From the NCBI GenBank assembly GCA_900498135.1, contig LR026961.1, positions 3,899,215-3,963,214 on the forward strand: DNA of 64,000 nt. Reading direction: 5' to 3'. The notes under the pieces are model-generated. The model did not search any database. It worked only from the letters and a program-made list of their open reading frames with translations, and was not told where the DNA came from. A program made the position numbers and the translations under genes. Shown piece by piece: positions 23,607 through 33,372 of this stretch; within the stretch, counting starts at the first letter, position 1; each line of letters begins with the position of its first letter. This DNA comes from an uncultured Desulfatiglans sp. (GTDB lineage Bacteria > Desulfobacterota > DSM-4660 > Desulfatiglandales > Desulfatiglandaceae).

Positions 23607-24377
23607 ATGCTCGAAGAACGTCAGATCAGTGAAGCAGCCGAAAAGATCATACGTTCCGGGTTGACGATTGCGCTTACAGGGGCCGGTATTTCGGTACCTT
23701 CCGGGATCCCGGACTTCAGAAGCGCCGAGGGGCTTTGGGCGCGCTTCGATCCAGCGGAGTATGCGACCATCTCCGCCTTTCACTCCAATCCCTTGAAGGT
23801 CTGGGAGATGTTGAGGGAAATGGAGAAACTCCTGAGCTGCGCTCAGCCGAACCTTGCCCATATTGGAATGGGTGAAATGGAAAGGCTCGGCTGCCTCCGC
23901 TGCATCATCACCCAGAACATCGACAACCTTCATCAGGCTGGTGGCTCGCGCGAGGTGATCGAGTATCACGGAAACGCCGCCTCGCTCACCTGCCTCGCCT
24001 GCGGCCGCAGATTCAGCCGCCGAGAAAAGGAAGGCGAGGACACTCCGACGTGCCTCTGCGGAAGCATTCTCAAGCCTGACGTGATCTTTTTCGGTGAAGC
24101 CATCCCGGAAGACGCCTTGAACCGCTCTTTCCATCTGGCTTCATCAGCACAGGCCCTGCTGGTTGTGGGCACCTCAGCCGTCGTTTCTCCTGCCAATACG
24201 ATCCCGTCCATCGCCAAGAGAAACGGCGCCTGCATCATTGAAATCAACCAGGAGCGCACCCATTTGACGGAGGGCATTACGGACATCTTCCTCCAGGGGA
24301 ACGTGGTCGACGTGGTTCCTGTGCTGGTTGATGCCGTTAAAACGGGATTGAATCGGCATGCCGGATCGGGCGATTGA
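23607..24377 (+). CDS. NAD-dependent protein deacylase, sirtuin family
   Basis: The 256-aa Sir2-family enzyme shows the NAD-binding GAGISVPSGIPDFRS, TQNIDNLHQ, the catalytic histidine in IEYHGNA, a zinc ribbon CLACGRRF then CLCGS, and ILKPDVIFFGEAIPE, GTSAVVSPAN. It would remove acyl groups from lysines using NAD+ in the cytosol. The zinc knuckle is compact, 24 residues between the outer cysteines. The frame opens earlier at 23460, but residues before MLEERQISEAAE are unlike the family, and GAGGAG lies upstream of 23607. Confidence 0.92.
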   Translation: MLEERQISEAAEKIIRSGLTIALTGAGISVPSGIPDFRSAEGLWARFDPAEYATISAFHSNPLKVWEMLREMEKLLSCAQPNLAHIGMGEMERLGCLRCIITQNIDNLHQAGGSREVIEYHGNAASLTCLACGRRFSRREKEGEDTPTCLCGSILKPDVIFFGEAIPEDALNRSFHLASSAQALLVVGTSAVVSPANTIPSIAKRNGACIIEINQERTHLTEGITDIFLQGNVVDVVPVLVDAVKTGLNRHAGSGD

Positions 24378-24489
24378 AGCCATCCGCGCACCCTGGCTTT
24401 TTCAAGCCGGGGCTTCAGGCGCAAAATGCCTGATGATGCGCCTCGGATGCGCCCGGCATCGCCTTCTCGGGAGCTCGCGTACTTTCTTA

Positions 24490-24517
24490 TTGACAAATGG
24501 CTGATTATGAATAGATT
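24490..24517 (+). promoter_or_regulatory. Sigma70 promoter of the 448-aa unknown gene
   Basis: Perfect -35 TTGACA (24490-24495), 16-bp spacer, -10 TAGATT (24512-24517), about 80 bp before the TTG start at 24597. Confidence 0.65.
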
Positions 24518-24596
24518 AACCCCCATCTGCTATGAGCCTCCGCGCTCTTGAGCCGGCGGATGCAGAGGATTTCAGTGGTCTCGAAGGACGAACGTT

Positions 24597-25943
24597 TTGA
24601 CCATACGGATCGATCAGGACACCCTTGAGCATGCCTGCAAAAGCATTATCGAGACCATCCTTTTCTGCCTCCCGAATGCTTACAAGGGGACAGTCTACCT
24701 TATCGGCGGCCCCCCCGGCCTGACTGCCACCAGGATTACCTCGGGGGTGATCGACTCGGACCGCCAGAGCATTTCGTGGGGGCTCCCCCAAGCCTCCGAC
24801 TACAACCATCCCGGCAAGACCTGGCTGGAATACCGCGACGAGCCCAACCGTCCGCTCGAGGCGATGGCTTGGTGCGTCGAAAGACAGAAGAGCTGGACGG
24901 CAGAAGATCCGCGGGCCGACTCCCGCAGCGTGCGGCTCCAGGTTGAGGGGGTCTGGGAAGATTTTCATCACATGGAGCCGGTCCTCGTCCGGAAAAAGGA
25001 TCTTTTCATCAATAACAACGGGGTCTACCCAGAGTTCCCGAAAAACAGCTACGGGGAGACCCTCTGGCAGTTCAGCGAGCATGTCGTGGTCGCTGTCATC
25101 AAGATCCATTTCCGGCCCTATACCATCCGCATAGGCAGCCCCGAGACCCGGCTGATCAAGAAACTATCCAGGACGCTCGGCACTGAGCTGCTTTCCTACC
25201 AATTGAAAGAGCAGTCGCTCGAAAGCATGCGGCACCTCGCCGAGGACAAGATCAAGGCATGCAACATCCTCGCCCATTCGATCCGGAACGCGATAACAAA
25301 ATCGGGTCTGATCTTCTCCCTCATCAAATTGGAGCTGAATTTTCTGCGTGAGCAATGGGAAAGAATCATCCTCCAACTCTGCGATCCGACGCTCACCAAG
25401 AAGGGGATCATCGAGGAACTCAACAAGGCGGCCATCGATCTCAAGACCGAAGAGAATCAGGCCGCTATTCTCGACCTTATTGAAGTCCAAACCCGTTTTC
25501 TGGAGCTGTTTCTCTCCCCGGAGACCGGTGAAAACTGGGTGCACCTTCAAATCGAGGAGCGCTGGGACGAGCTGATGCAAAAGGCCAATGCCTCCGACGC
25601 CCAGCGGCAGCTCATCGATGAAAAGATCGAGCGGCTCCGCCGATCCCTCCGTTTAGGCAAGACCGCCGAGCTGTTGACCAAATATGTCGATCTTCCAGCT
25701 GAAGTCAAACAGGATTGGGTCGAACTGCTCTATCAGAACACAGACCAGATTGATCTCCAATATCTCGAACGTCTGATCGGCATTCTCGATGCGCATGATC
25801 TCAAACTCCCCTACCAGGAAAAATCCCGCAAGACAATCCTTCGTTTAAAGGTGCTGATGGAGATCATGGGCGAACTCGAATCCGATACCAACATCGCCCT
25901 CAGAGAAGTCCTGAACGGCAAGTCCAAGGAAAGCCACGAGTAG
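24597..25943 (+). CDS. Uncharacterised protein with histidine-kinase-like H-box
   Basis: The 448-aa soluble protein starts at a TTG behind GAAGGA. I do not recognise a family. Residues 1-205 are mixed alpha/beta, with a GAF/PAS-like feel (IGGPPGLTATRITSGVIDSD; VVVAVIKIHFRPYTIRIG). Residues about 205-260 contain KACNILAHSIRNAITKSGL, which resembles the H-box of histidine-kinase dimerisation domains (His within LAHSIRN). No N-, G1- or G2-box of an ATPase domain follows; the remainder is long charged helices. It may be a kinase-like dimerisation adaptor lacking catalysis. Codon use and GC resemble neighbouring genes. Confidence 0.78.
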   Translation: MTIRIDQDTLEHACKSIIETILFCLPNAYKGTVYLIGGPPGLTATRITSGVIDSDRQSISWGLPQASDYNHPGKTWLEYRDEPNRPLEAMAWCVERQKSWTAEDPRADSRSVRLQVEGVWEDFHHMEPVLVRKKDLFINNNGVYPEFPKNSYGETLWQFSEHVVVAVIKIHFRPYTIRIGSPETRLIKKLSRTLGTELLSYQLKEQSLESMRHLAEDKIKACNILAHSIRNAITKSGLIFSLIKLELNFLREQWERIILQLCDPTLTKKGIIEELNKAAIDLKTEENQAAILDLIEVQTRFLELFLSPETGENWVHLQIEERWDELMQKANASDAQRQLIDEKIERLRRSLRLGKTAELLTKYVDLPAEVKQDWVELLYQNTDQIDLQYLERLIGILDAHDLKLPYQEKSRKTILRLKVLMEIMGELESDTNIALREVLNGKSKESHE

Positions 25944-26057
25944 CCCCGAGGCACGCTTCTCCCCTCCAAAGCTCCTCCGCACCCGCCTCCATGGTTTGCA
26001 GCGGGCAAAAGCCCCCCTCTCCCGCAGCGACGGGTTGGCCGAGCACCCCGCAGTCCG

Positions 26058-26537
26058 CTAAAATCGTCCGATCGTGTGGAGATAATGGTAGGCGACGATC
26101 CCGACAGAGGTCGAAAGGTTCAGGCTGCGGACCTTTCCCCAGATCGGGATGGCGTAGAAGTGGAAAATTGACCGCAACTCGGCGGGAAGTCCTCTGGTCT
26201 CGGGTCCGAAAAGAAGATGATCACCCGGCTGGACGCAGGCTTTTGTGTAGAGCGGTTCGGCATGACGGCTGAATGCGTGAACAGAGTGCGGCGCCATTGA
26301 TTCAGCAATCAGATAGGCGTCGAACGACGGGTGGTGCACGACATCCACCTCCGGCCAATAGTCCAGTCCGGCCCTCTTCAGATGCCGGTCATCGACCTTG
26401 AAGCCCAAGGGATGGATCAGATGCAGGCGGAGCCGGGCGGCCGCGCACAACCTGGCGATGTTGCCGGTATTGGCAGGGATCTCGGGTTCATAGAGAACGA
26501 TATGGAGGGTGGGTTCAGACAGCGGGTGCTCATCCAT
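26058..26537 (-). CDS. trmL: tRNA (cytidine(34)-2'-O)-methyltransferase
   Basis: The 159-aa minimal SPOUT methyltransferase shows motif 1 EPEIPANTGNIARLC, LIHPLGFKVDD, motif 2 HLLFGPETRGLPAE and motif 3 IPIWGKVRSLNLSTSVGIVA, which form the SAM-binding trefoil knot. TrmL methylates the ribose of the wobble base of tRNA-Leu isoacceptors using S-adenosylmethionine. The length equals that of the E. coli enzyme. It stands alone, converging on the 448-aa gene. Confidence 0.93.
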   Translation of the reverse strand: MDEHPLSEPTLHIVLYEPEIPANTGNIARLCAAARLRLHLIHPLGFKVDDRHLKRAGLDYWPEVDVVHHPSFDAYLIAESMAPHSVHAFSRHAEPLYTKACVQPGDHLLFGPETRGLPAELRSIFHFYAIPIWGKVRSLNLSTSVGIVAYHYLHTIGRF

Positions 26538-26585
26538 GTCAGAGGGGGCTTGCTCCTAAAACGCCTTTGAGGCGCAGCCTGGCGT

Positions 26586-26611
26586 CCCATCCGGAAATGA
26601 GGGTTGGAAAC
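26586..26611 (+). repeat. Remnant of the palindromic element, copy i
   Basis: CCCATCCGGAAATGAGGG is joined directly to TTGGAAAC, the two ends of the element without its interior. It is probably an internal-deletion or excision scar. Short direct repeats GAGGCGCAGCCT/GAGGCGCAGCCTT flank it at about 26569 and 26623. Confidence 0.55.
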
Positions 26612-26697
26612 GAGAGTGCCTGAGGCGCAGCCTTCCCGGTCCGCAGGTTTCGGCCGCCTGGGCCGCTCTCAGCGCAGGCCCGGAGATTGATGGTCAT

Positions 26698-27219
26698 TCA
26701 AGAGGGCTCTTTTCTAAGCTCTGAAATCGCAGCACGTTCGATGGCGAGGCAACTCAGCTTCCCGAGGGTGTTCAGCAACTCCATTTCCTCGTGCGTCGGC
26801 GTCTTCTTGGACGGGTAATACACCCGCAGGATGCTGTAAGTGGTCTCGTTGACCGTGAAGGGGATCCCGATGACCGCAGCGATTCCTTCCTGATTCGCGA
26901 CCTCACGGTTGCGGATCCGGGGATCGCCTTCGAAATCGTTGATGATAATGACATCCCCTTCCATGATCTCGGTGATGCTCCTGCCGCAATCGATTGCGCC
27001 CTTCTTCAGATACTCCTGACTGAGACCGTAGCTTGACACCACTTTCAGATCGAAGCTCCCGTGCTCGAGCACACGCAATGTGCTGCCCTTGCCCCCGGTC
27101 AACTCAGCCGCCAGGGAAAGCATGAAATACAGCGTGTCGCCGAGATCTTCATCCTGATAGACGGCATCGACCACGCGCACAAGGGTGTAGAAGAAGGAAT
27201 CCATCGGATTGGTCCGCAT
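26698..27219 (-). CDS. GAF-domain protein
   Basis: The 173-aa protein is essentially a single GAF domain (about residues 20-165): LSLAAELTGGKGSTLRVLEH, then CGRSITEIMEGDVIIINDFE, and GIAAVIGIPFTVNETTYSIL. There is no output domain or membrane segment. GAF domains bind cyclic nucleotides, tetrapyrroles or small molecules. It sits 94 bp upstream (in transcript order) of nothing obviously related, and its partner is unknown. Confidence 0.83.
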   Translation of the reverse strand: MRTNPMDSFFYTLVRVVDAVYQDEDLGDTLYFMLSLAAELTGGKGSTLRVLEHGSFDLKVVSSYGLSQEYLKKGAIDCGRSITEIMEGDVIIINDFEGDPRIRNREVANQEGIAAVIGIPFTVNETTYSILRVYYPSKKTPTHEEMELLNTLGKLSCLAIERAAISELRKEPS

Positions 27220-27312
27220 CGTCGGCTCCTTTCCGGATCCATGAACGCCGGATCTTCGAATGGCAGGTTCAGTGCAAAACAGTCTGGACGGGAAGTGCGC
27301 GAAGACTATCGA

Positions 27313-28812
27313 TCAGAACCTGCGCTCGATCCGCCCTTCTCCTTCAGTGGGGTAGTCAATGGTTCCCAGGTGCCGCGCGTAGCCGATCAACGCTTCGTAA
27401 TCCTTCCAGGGGGTCATCTTCCACACAAGGTTCTCAGGCGGAAGATGTAAATATCTTTGCATATTTTTCGGGTCGGCGCAATAAGCGTTGTGCGTGAGCG
27501 TGTACCATTCTCCAGGGAGGAGCGGTTCGCCGTTGACCGAGACCTCTTCAACTCTTTTACCAGGAGGATTTTTCATGTTTACGGAATACCGGATACCCGA
27601 GATCTGATTCTGAAGGTCCTCGGCCTCTCCTTCCAGGATTTGAAGGAGCTGCGCTCCGGTGAGCTTTCCGGTCACCAGCGCGTTGCGGAACGGGGTGATG
27701 TCTTTCATGTCCCCTTCGCGCAGTTCCAGCGGCTGATCGTAATAGATCGGAAAGTCCAACCGCAGAGAGGACCCGTTGGTCATCGCGATATCCGTCCCGG
27801 TCGCCCAACGGAAGGCGTCCGTGACAAAATTCCCGAGGCTGCTCTCCTGCTCCCTCAGATAGCTCCCTGTGAGCGATCGTTCGAGAAAGGCCACGACCTC
27901 TCCGCGGCTCGCCTCGAACGACTCCTTCACCCGCATCGTGGAATGGGTCAAGAGGTCCGGGCCCCATGGAACGATCCGGCTCTCCAGCCGCTTCACCTCA
28001 CCCGCCGACAGAAGCAGATCGACTCGCCCGTAGAAACGGTTCATGGCCCCCGCCTCGGAGACGGGGATCCCGGCGGCATCCACAGGCTCTTCGAGCACCA
28101 GGTGGTCGTGCCCGGCCAGAATGATGTCGATGCCCCATTCCGGCGGCAGATCACGGGCGAACGCCTTGATCGCATCGAGGTGGTCGTGGATCAACAACAC
28201 CGTCAGATCCAGACGCCCCATTTCCTGGAGGGCCCTCCCGACCGCTTCCCGCATGGGCAGAAAGGTCAGACCCGCTTTTTCCACCTCCTGCAGCACCCGG
28301 CGATTCCTCTCGAGGAGCAGGCCGATCCACCCGACCCGAAGGCCTTCGTCCGTCTCGATGACCTGATATGGCCTGTAAACCGCTCCCTGCTGCGGATGAA
28401 CCAGGTTGGCGCAAAGCGGTGGAAAGGCAAAGGATGACGGGTCAGGGACTCCGTAGTCGAATTCGTGGTTCCCGAGCGACCAGATCACCCGCTCGCCAAA
28501 CCCCTTTTCCGACATGTGCCGCCAAAAGGCATTCCAAAGTTCCGTCTCCATTTTCCCCTTCTGAGCCGCAGGCAGATCCGGCCCTGTGAAAAGATCGCCG
28601 GCCATGGCATAGAAGCTGCTTGGCTCCTCCCGGAAGAGGTCCTCGAGCAGTTTCGCCATCTCACCAAGACCATTGCGGTTCCCCGCAGGAAAGAGCCAGC
28701 CGTGCAGATCGTTCTGATGGATGATGACGGCGCTTTGCTCCTCACTGTGGGAAGCAGGCGGGGAAAGCAAAAGCAGAAAAAGGACGAGAAGGGTCGACAG
28801 GAATGGCTGCAA
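27313..28812 (-). CDS. Secreted 5'-nucleotidase/2',3'-cyclic phosphodiesterase-like metallophosphatase
   Basis: The 499-aa periplasmic enzyme of the UshA/5'-nucleotidase family has a signal peptide (LVLFLLLLSPPASHSEE) and an N-terminal dimetal phosphoesterase domain: NDLHGW (usual form NDxHG), GDLFTG, LGNHEFDYG, LLIHDH and ILAGHDH. The C-terminal 5'-nucleotidase domain has LGNFVTDAFRWATGTDIAMT and TPFRNALVTGKLTG. It would release phosphate from nucleotides outside the cytoplasm. A TTG at 28812, 6 bp behind GGAGG, is preferred because it gives a compact signal peptide; a TTG at 28830 would place the ribosome site inside the gene. Confidence 0.88.
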   Translation of the reverse strand: MQPFLSTLLVLFLLLLSPPASHSEEQSAVIIHQNDLHGWLFPAGNRNGLGEMAKLLEDLFREEPSSFYAMAGDLFTGPDLPAAQKGKMETELWNAFWRHMSEKGFGERVIWSLGNHEFDYGVPDPSSFAFPPLCANLVHPQQGAVYRPYQVIETDEGLRVGWIGLLLERNRRVLQEVEKAGLTFLPMREAVGRALQEMGRLDLTVLLIHDHLDAIKAFARDLPPEWGIDIILAGHDHLVLEEPVDAAGIPVSEAGAMNRFYGRVDLLLSAGEVKRLESRIVPWGPDLLTHSTMRVKESFEASRGEVVAFLERSLTGSYLREQESSLGNFVTDAFRWATGTDIAMTNGSSLRLDFPIYYDQPLELREGDMKDITPFRNALVTGKLTGAQLLQILEGEAEDLQNQISGIRYSVNMKNPPGKRVEEVSVNGEPLLPGEWYTLTHNAYCADPKNMQRYLHLPPENLVWKMTPWKDYEALIGYARHLGTIDYPTEGEGRIERRF

Positions 28813-28857
28813 TTTCCACCTCCAGGTCAAAACCGTATGACTTTGAAGAATAACGCC

Positions 28858-29073
28858 CTAGAAAGGTCTCAGCCGGCCGCAGTCCGGACATTGCCACTGG
28901 ACCCCGCTGCAGGTCAGCCCCCACAGGTTTTCGTCCATGCAGGTGTTGCAGATCTGGAAACCGCACGGGCAGGTCCAGCAGAAGGGCTGCTCCTTGCCGC
29001 AAACGCTGCAGACATAGTGACGCCGTCTGCGCCTTGCGCCCCGTTCGGGGCGGTTTTTGTCGACGGAAGACAT
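28858..29073 (-). CDS. Small cysteine-rich zinc-binding protein
   Basis: The 71-aa protein has a basic N-terminus (RGARRRRRHYVC) and four CxxC-type pairs: CSVCGKEQPFCWTC, CGFQICNTC and CPDCGRLRPF, enough for two zinc sites. No named family is recognised. It lies between dut and the 5'-nucleotidase-like gene, only 11 bp from dut, probably as part of the same transcript. Confidence 0.7.
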   Translation of the reverse strand: MSSVDKNRPERGARRRRRHYVCSVCGKEQPFCWTCPCGFQICNTCMDENLWGLTCSGVQWQCPDCGRLRPF

Positions 29074-29084
29074 GGTTTATCAGG

Positions 29085-29537
29085 TCAATCGATACCGGTG
29101 TGGCCAAATCCCCCGCAACCCCTCGGGGTTTCGTCGAGGCTGACGCTTTCGATCCACTCAGCCCGGTAGACCCGCGCGAGGACTATCTGGGCGATACGGT
29201 CTCCAGGTTCGATCCGAAAGGACTGCTCCCCCCAGTTGATCAGGATGATGCCGATCTCGCCGCGATAATCGGCGTCGATCGTTCCGGGGGCGTTGACCAT
29301 TCCGATTCCGTGCCGGAGGGCCAGACCGCTCCTCGCCCGGATTTGAACCTCGAAACCGGGCGGAACAGCGACACTGAGGCCCGTCGGGATCCGTTTGAAC
29401 TGTCCCGGGGCCAGGGTGACCGGTTCACGAAGCGCCGCCCGGACATCCATCCCCGAGGCGCCCTCGGACGCATAGGCGGGCAACGGCACCGCATTCGCCC
29501 CTTCCAGGCGCTTCACCCGAATGGCAACGGGTTTCAT
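29085..29537 (-). CDS. dut: dUTP diphosphatase
   Basis: The 150-aa trimeric dUTPase has all five motifs: [41 protein letters not shown], and the C-terminal arm [10 protein letters not shown]. It hydrolyses dUTP to dUMP and pyrophosphate, preventing uracil incorporation into DNA. The length matches the family. The gene is 25 bp past the M16 peptidase stop, the usual pnp-M16-dut order in Desulfobacterota. Confidence 0.95.
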   Translation of the reverse strand: MKPVAIRVKRLEGANAVPLPAYASEGASGMDVRAALREPVTLAPGQFKRIPTGLSVAVPPGFEVQIRARSGLALRHGIGMVNAPGTIDADYRGEIGIILINWGEQSFRIEPGDRIAQIVLARVYRAEWIESVSLDETPRGCGGFGHTGID

Positions 29538-29562
29538 AAGGCATCTCCGTCCACACCGTGGT

Positions 29563-30819
29563 TCAAAGATGAAGGATATCGGCCGCCACCTCTTCTTCTT
29601 TCATGGGGCCGAGTGTCGCAAGGGCCAGACGCCCGTTTTCGAATATGCTCCGGCTCACCTCGACGACTTCGTCGAGACGCACCCTTTCGATGGATTCGGC
29701 CAACTCGTCATACGAAACGTACCGGCCGAAGAGAAACTCGTTCTTCGCCAGCCGCATCATGCGCCCTTCGGCGCCCTCGGCCCCGAGGTAAAGGCCGCCC
29801 ACAAGATTGTCCTTCGCATGGGTCAATTCCTCCTCACTCACCTCGCCGCGCCGGATTTTTCCGATCTCGCGCTCGATGATCTCGAGCGCCGGGTTGACCT
29901 GCTGCGCCTCGGTCGCCATGTATACACCGAGCAGCGCCGCATCGGCATAGGACGAAAGAAAGGAATAGACGGCATAGGCCAGCCCGCGCTTTTCACGGAT
30001 TTCCTGAAAAAGCCTGGAGCTCATGTTCCCGCCGAGGATGGTGTTGAAAACGGCGGAGGCGAAGCGCTGCGGGTCCCGCTGAGAAGGTGCGGAGGCCCCG
30101 AGGCAGATGTGCACCTGTTCGAGGTCCTTCTCGCGCACGAGGAGTCCGGCGTTCAATTCCGGCATCACCCGTGCCGGCGCATCTTCTCCGGACGGAAGGC
30201 CCTCGAAAAGAGGCCTCAAAAAGGCGACCACCTCTTCGTGTTCGATGTTTCCGGCGGCAGCCACGACAGTCTTTTCGGGCACGTAGCGCCTCCGGATGAA
30301 CTCTGCAAGCGCCGCCTGTTCGATCCCGCCGACGCTCTCCACGGTCCCCTGGATCGGCATCCCCATGGGATGATCTTTCCAGGAAAGTTCGGTGAACAGA
30401 TCGTGGATGTGCTCATCCGGGGTATCCTCCACCATGCAGATCTCCTGCAGGATCACCTGGCGTTCACGCTCGACCTCCTCGGGGGAAAGCGTCGAATTGA
30501 GGACAATGTCCGCAAGGATATCCGCCAGACGCCCGAAATGCTTGTCCAGGACCTTGGCGTAGAAACAGGTGTTCTCCTTGGCGGTAAAGGCGTTCGAAAG
30601 CCCTCCGATCGCGTCAAGTTCCAGCGCGATATCGAGTGCGCTCCGGCGCCTTGTACCCTTGAAGAGCATGTGCTCGATGAAATGACAGGTGCCGCACTCG
30701 GCGGCACTTTCGTCACGGGATCCGATATCGATCCAGATCCCCAGCGATACGGATTTAAGGTACCGAAGCGGCTCCGAAACGATCCGGAGCCCGTTCGGCA
30801 GCACAGTTTTACGAACCAT
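29563..30819 (-). CDS. M16-family zinc peptidase
   Basis: The 418-aa mitochondrial-processing-peptidase-like protein has the inverted zinc motif [11 protein letters not shown] (HxxEH) near residue 50 with the distal glutamate in [14 protein letters not shown], and two M16 halves (residues 1-200 and 210-418). It is a cytosolic or secreted processing peptidase of the PqqL/YmxG group usually found next to pnp. Its ATG overlaps the pnp stop by one base (TGATG), so translation is coupled. The target is unknown. Confidence 0.92.
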   Translation of the reverse strand: MVRKTVLPNGLRIVSEPLRYLKSVSLGIWIDIGSRDESAAECGTCHFIEHMLFKGTRRRSALDIALELDAIGGLSNAFTAKENTCFYAKVLDKHFGRLADILADIVLNSTLSPEEVERERQVILQEICMVEDTPDEHIHDLFTELSWKDHPMGMPIQGTVESVGGIEQAALAEFIRRRYVPEKTVVAAAGNIEHEEVVAFLRPLFEGLPSGEDAPARVMPELNAGLLVREKDLEQVHICLGASAPSQRDPQRFASAVFNTILGGNMSSRLFQEIREKRGLAYAVYSFLSSYADAALLGVYMATEAQQVNPALEIIEREIGKIRRGEVSEEELTHAKDNLVGGLYLGAEGAEGRMMRLAKNEFLFGRYVSYDELAESIERVRLDEVVEVSRSIFENGRLALATLGPMKEEEVAADILHL

Positions 30820-32909
30820 CAACCCACGCTTTCTCCCAGGGCAGCCTTGCGGGACAACCTGATCTTGCCGTCGTCGCTGATTTCCAGCACCTTCACGAGG
30901 ACCTCGTCCCCCTCTTTCACGATGTCGGATACCCGGTTGACCCGCTCGTGATCCAGTTGGGAGATGTGTATCAGACCGTCGGTCCCGGGAAAGATCTCGA
31001 CAAAGGCGCCGAAGTCCATGATCTTGACCACCTTGCCTTTGTAAATCCTTCCCACTTCGGCCTCCTGGGTAATGCTGCGGATCATCTCGATGGCGATATC
31101 CGCGGACTTTTTGTCCTGGCTCGCGATCGTCACCTTGCCGTCATCCGTCACGTCGATCCTGGCCCCTGAGGTGTGGGTGATCTCCCGGATCATTTTGCCC
31201 CCCGGACCGATGATGTCGCGGATCTTTTCCGGCTTGATCTGGATCACGGAGATGATAGGGGCATACTGAGAGACCTCCGTGCGTGGCTTGGCGATGGCTT
31301 CCTCCATCTTCCCGAGGATATGGATGCGCCCCTCACGTGCCTGTTCGAGCGCGCGGCCCATGATCTCCGGCGTAATTCCCTCCATCTTGATATCCATCTG
31401 AACGGCGGTGATGCCCGTTCGGGTGCCCGTCACCTTGAAATCCATGTCTCCATAGTGGTCCTCGTCGCCGATGATATCGGTGAGCACAGCGACCTTCTCC
31501 CCCTCGCAGACAAGACCCATGGCCACGCCGGCCACCGTGTCCTTGACCGGAACGCCGGCGTCCATCAGAGACAGACATCCCCCACACACACTCGCCATGG
31601 AAGAGGATCCGTTGGATTCGAGGATCTCCGACACGACGCGGACGCAGTACTCGAAGTCGTCGCTCGAGGGCATCACGGCCTCCAGCGCCCGCCTGGCCAG
31701 ATTTCCATGGCCGATCTCGCGGCGACCGGGGCCGCCCAGGCGCTTGGCCTCCCCCACACTGTAGGGAGGAAAATTATAATGCAGGATAAACGATCGCATC
31801 TGATCGCCGTAAATGGATTCGATCTTCTGCTCGTCCTGCTCGGTGCCGAGGGTCGTCAGAACCATGGCCTGGGTCTCCCCCCGCGTGAAAAGCGCCGAAC
31901 CATGCACCCGGGGCAGCAGCCCCACGACGCATTCGATCGGCCTGACCTGATCGAACGGCCGCCCGTCTATCCGTTTCCCGTCGTCCAGGATCATGCGGCG
32001 CACCAGCCGACGCTCGAGCGCATCCATCTGCTCGCGGATGAAGGCGGAGTGATTGGGGTAATCCTCCTTCAGAGACTCGCTGACCGTCTTGAACGCGTCT
32101 GAGCGGCTGAGCTGGCGCTTTTGCTTGTCCGCAATGGATATGGTGGTTTGCAGCAGTGGAGTGGCGAGTTCCTCGATCCGGGCGAGGAGACCGGCATCAT
32201 GCCCTGGAGGGTCGATCACGCGCTTCGGTTTGCCAACCGCGGCCTTGAGCTCCTCCTGCATGTCGAGCATAGGCTGAATCGCCTTGTGCCCATAGAAAAT
32301 GGCGTCGATCATCTCCGACTCGGGAACGAACCGTCCACCCCCCTCCACCATGACCACCGCCGAACGATTCCCCGCTACGATCAGATTGATGTCGCTTTCC
32401 AGGAGTTCGCTTTGCGTGGGGTTGGTGACGAAGCGGCCATCGATCCTCCCGACGCGTACACCTGCGATCGGGCCGGCAAAGGGGATGTCCGAAACCTCCA
32501 GTGCAGCCGATGCCCCCAGGATGGCCAGCACATCGGCGTCGTTCTCACGATCCGTCGAAAGCACGGTGGCGATGACCTGAGTCTCGAAGTGATAACCCTC
32601 CGGGAAAAGGGGTCTCAAAGGTCGGTCGATCAAACGGGCAGTCAATGTTTCCCGCTCGCTCGGCCTGCCCATATCCCTGCGGAAAAAATTCCCTGGAATG
32701 CGCCCTCCCGCGTAGGACATCTCCTGGTATTCAACGGTCAGAGGGAGAAAATCGATCCCCTCGCGGATATCGTCGGTGGACACAGCGGTCACGAGCACCA
32801 CGGTCTCCCCGAATGTCACGACGACCGCCCCGCTGGCCTGCCTGGCAACCCGTCCGCTTTCTACATGCAACGGCCGGCCGTCTATATCGATACTGCAGCT
32901 TTTTATCAT
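30819..32909 (-). CDS. pnp: Polyribonucleotide nucleotidyltransferase
   Basis: The 696-aa PNPase consists of two RNase-PH domains (residues 1-210 and 300-540) separated by a helical linker, followed by a KH domain (IRDIIGPGGKMIREI) and an S1 domain (GKVVKIMDFGAFVEIFPGTD). It performs 3'-5' phosphorolytic RNA decay and shows the RNase-PH motifs RIPGNFFRRD and GGPGRREIGHGNLARRAL. It follows rpsO, the standard order, often subject to autoregulation in the leader in other bacteria. The length is standard. Confidence 0.97.
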   Translation of the reverse strand: MIKSCSIDIDGRPLHVESGRVARQASGAVVVTFGETVVLVTAVSTDDIREGIDFLPLTVEYQEMSYAGGRIPGNFFRRDMGRPSERETLTARLIDRPLRPLFPEGYHFETQVIATVLSTDRENDADVLAILGASAALEVSDIPFAGPIAGVRVGRIDGRFVTNPTQSELLESDINLIVAGNRSAVVMVEGGGRFVPESEMIDAIFYGHKAIQPMLDMQEELKAAVGKPKRVIDPPGHDAGLLARIEELATPLLQTTISIADKQKRQLSRSDAFKTVSESLKEDYPNHSAFIREQMDALERRLVRRMILDDGKRIDGRPFDQVRPIECVVGLLPRVHGSALFTRGETQAMVLTTLGTEQDEQKIESIYGDQMRSFILHYNFPPYSVGEAKRLGGPGRREIGHGNLARRALEAVMPSSDDFEYCVRVVSEILESNGSSSMASVCGGCLSLMDAGVPVKDTVAGVAMGLVCEGEKVAVLTDIIGDEDHYGDMDFKVTGTRTGITAVQMDIKMEGITPEIMGRALEQAREGRIHILGKMEEAIAKPRTEVSQYAPIISVIQIKPEKIRDIIGPGGKMIREITHTSGARIDVTDDGKVTIASQDKKSADIAIEMIRSITQEAEVGRIYKGKVVKIMDFGAFVEIFPGTDGLIHISQLDHERVNRVSDIVKEGDEVLVKVLEISDDGKIRLSRKAALGESVG

Positions 32910-32970
32910 GTTTTTCCCATTCCTTTCAGTTCATATGCAGCGACCACGCGAGCCGGGAAAAGCCCACTGT

Positions 32971-33240
32971 CTACTTCCGGATACCGAGTTCCTTGATCAC
33001 GGTCCTGTATTTTTCTACATCTTTCTTCTTCAGATACTCGAGCAGACGCCTTCTTTGTCCAACGAGCTTCAATAGACCCCGACGCGAATGATGGTCCTTC
33101 TTGTGAGTTCTGAAATGGTCCGTAAGGTACTGAATTCTTCCGCTCAAGAGGGCTATCTGCACCTCGGGCGAACCCGTATCTTTTTCATGGAGTTTGAAAT
33201 CGTCGATAATCTTTTTTTTCATTTCAGGCGTGAGAACCAC
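32971..33240 (-). CDS. rpsO: 30S ribosomal protein S15
   Basis: The 89-aa S15 starts at GTG with GGAGG 8 bp upstream. Conserved blocks [39 protein letters not shown] and [15 protein letters not shown] are present. It binds 16S rRNA helix junctions in the small-subunit platform. It lies 61 bp upstream of pnp in the translation supercluster. Confidence 0.97.
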   Translation of the reverse strand: MVLTPEMKKKIIDDFKLHEKDTGSPEVQIALLSGRIQYLTDHFRTHKKDHHSRRGLLKLVGQRRRLLEYLKKKDVEKYRTVIKELGIRK

Positions 33241-33372
33241 TTTTTGTTACCTCCTGTCTCCCTTGCTTCTTTCTTTGGCTGGCGGGATAGCTCAATCGTC
33301 AGGATGCCGCCTTCCTTTTACGGGTCTGTTTCATTTATCGTATCATGGCCAAGGGCATGGCCGCCTCAAAAA

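Noticed and set aside
33280-33345. tRNA-like sequence GCGGGATAGCTCAATCGTC on the plus strand near rpsO
   Set aside because: Only the acceptor 5' strand and part of a D-arm resemble a tRNA. No anticodon stem, T-arm or 3' acceptor strand can be drawn.
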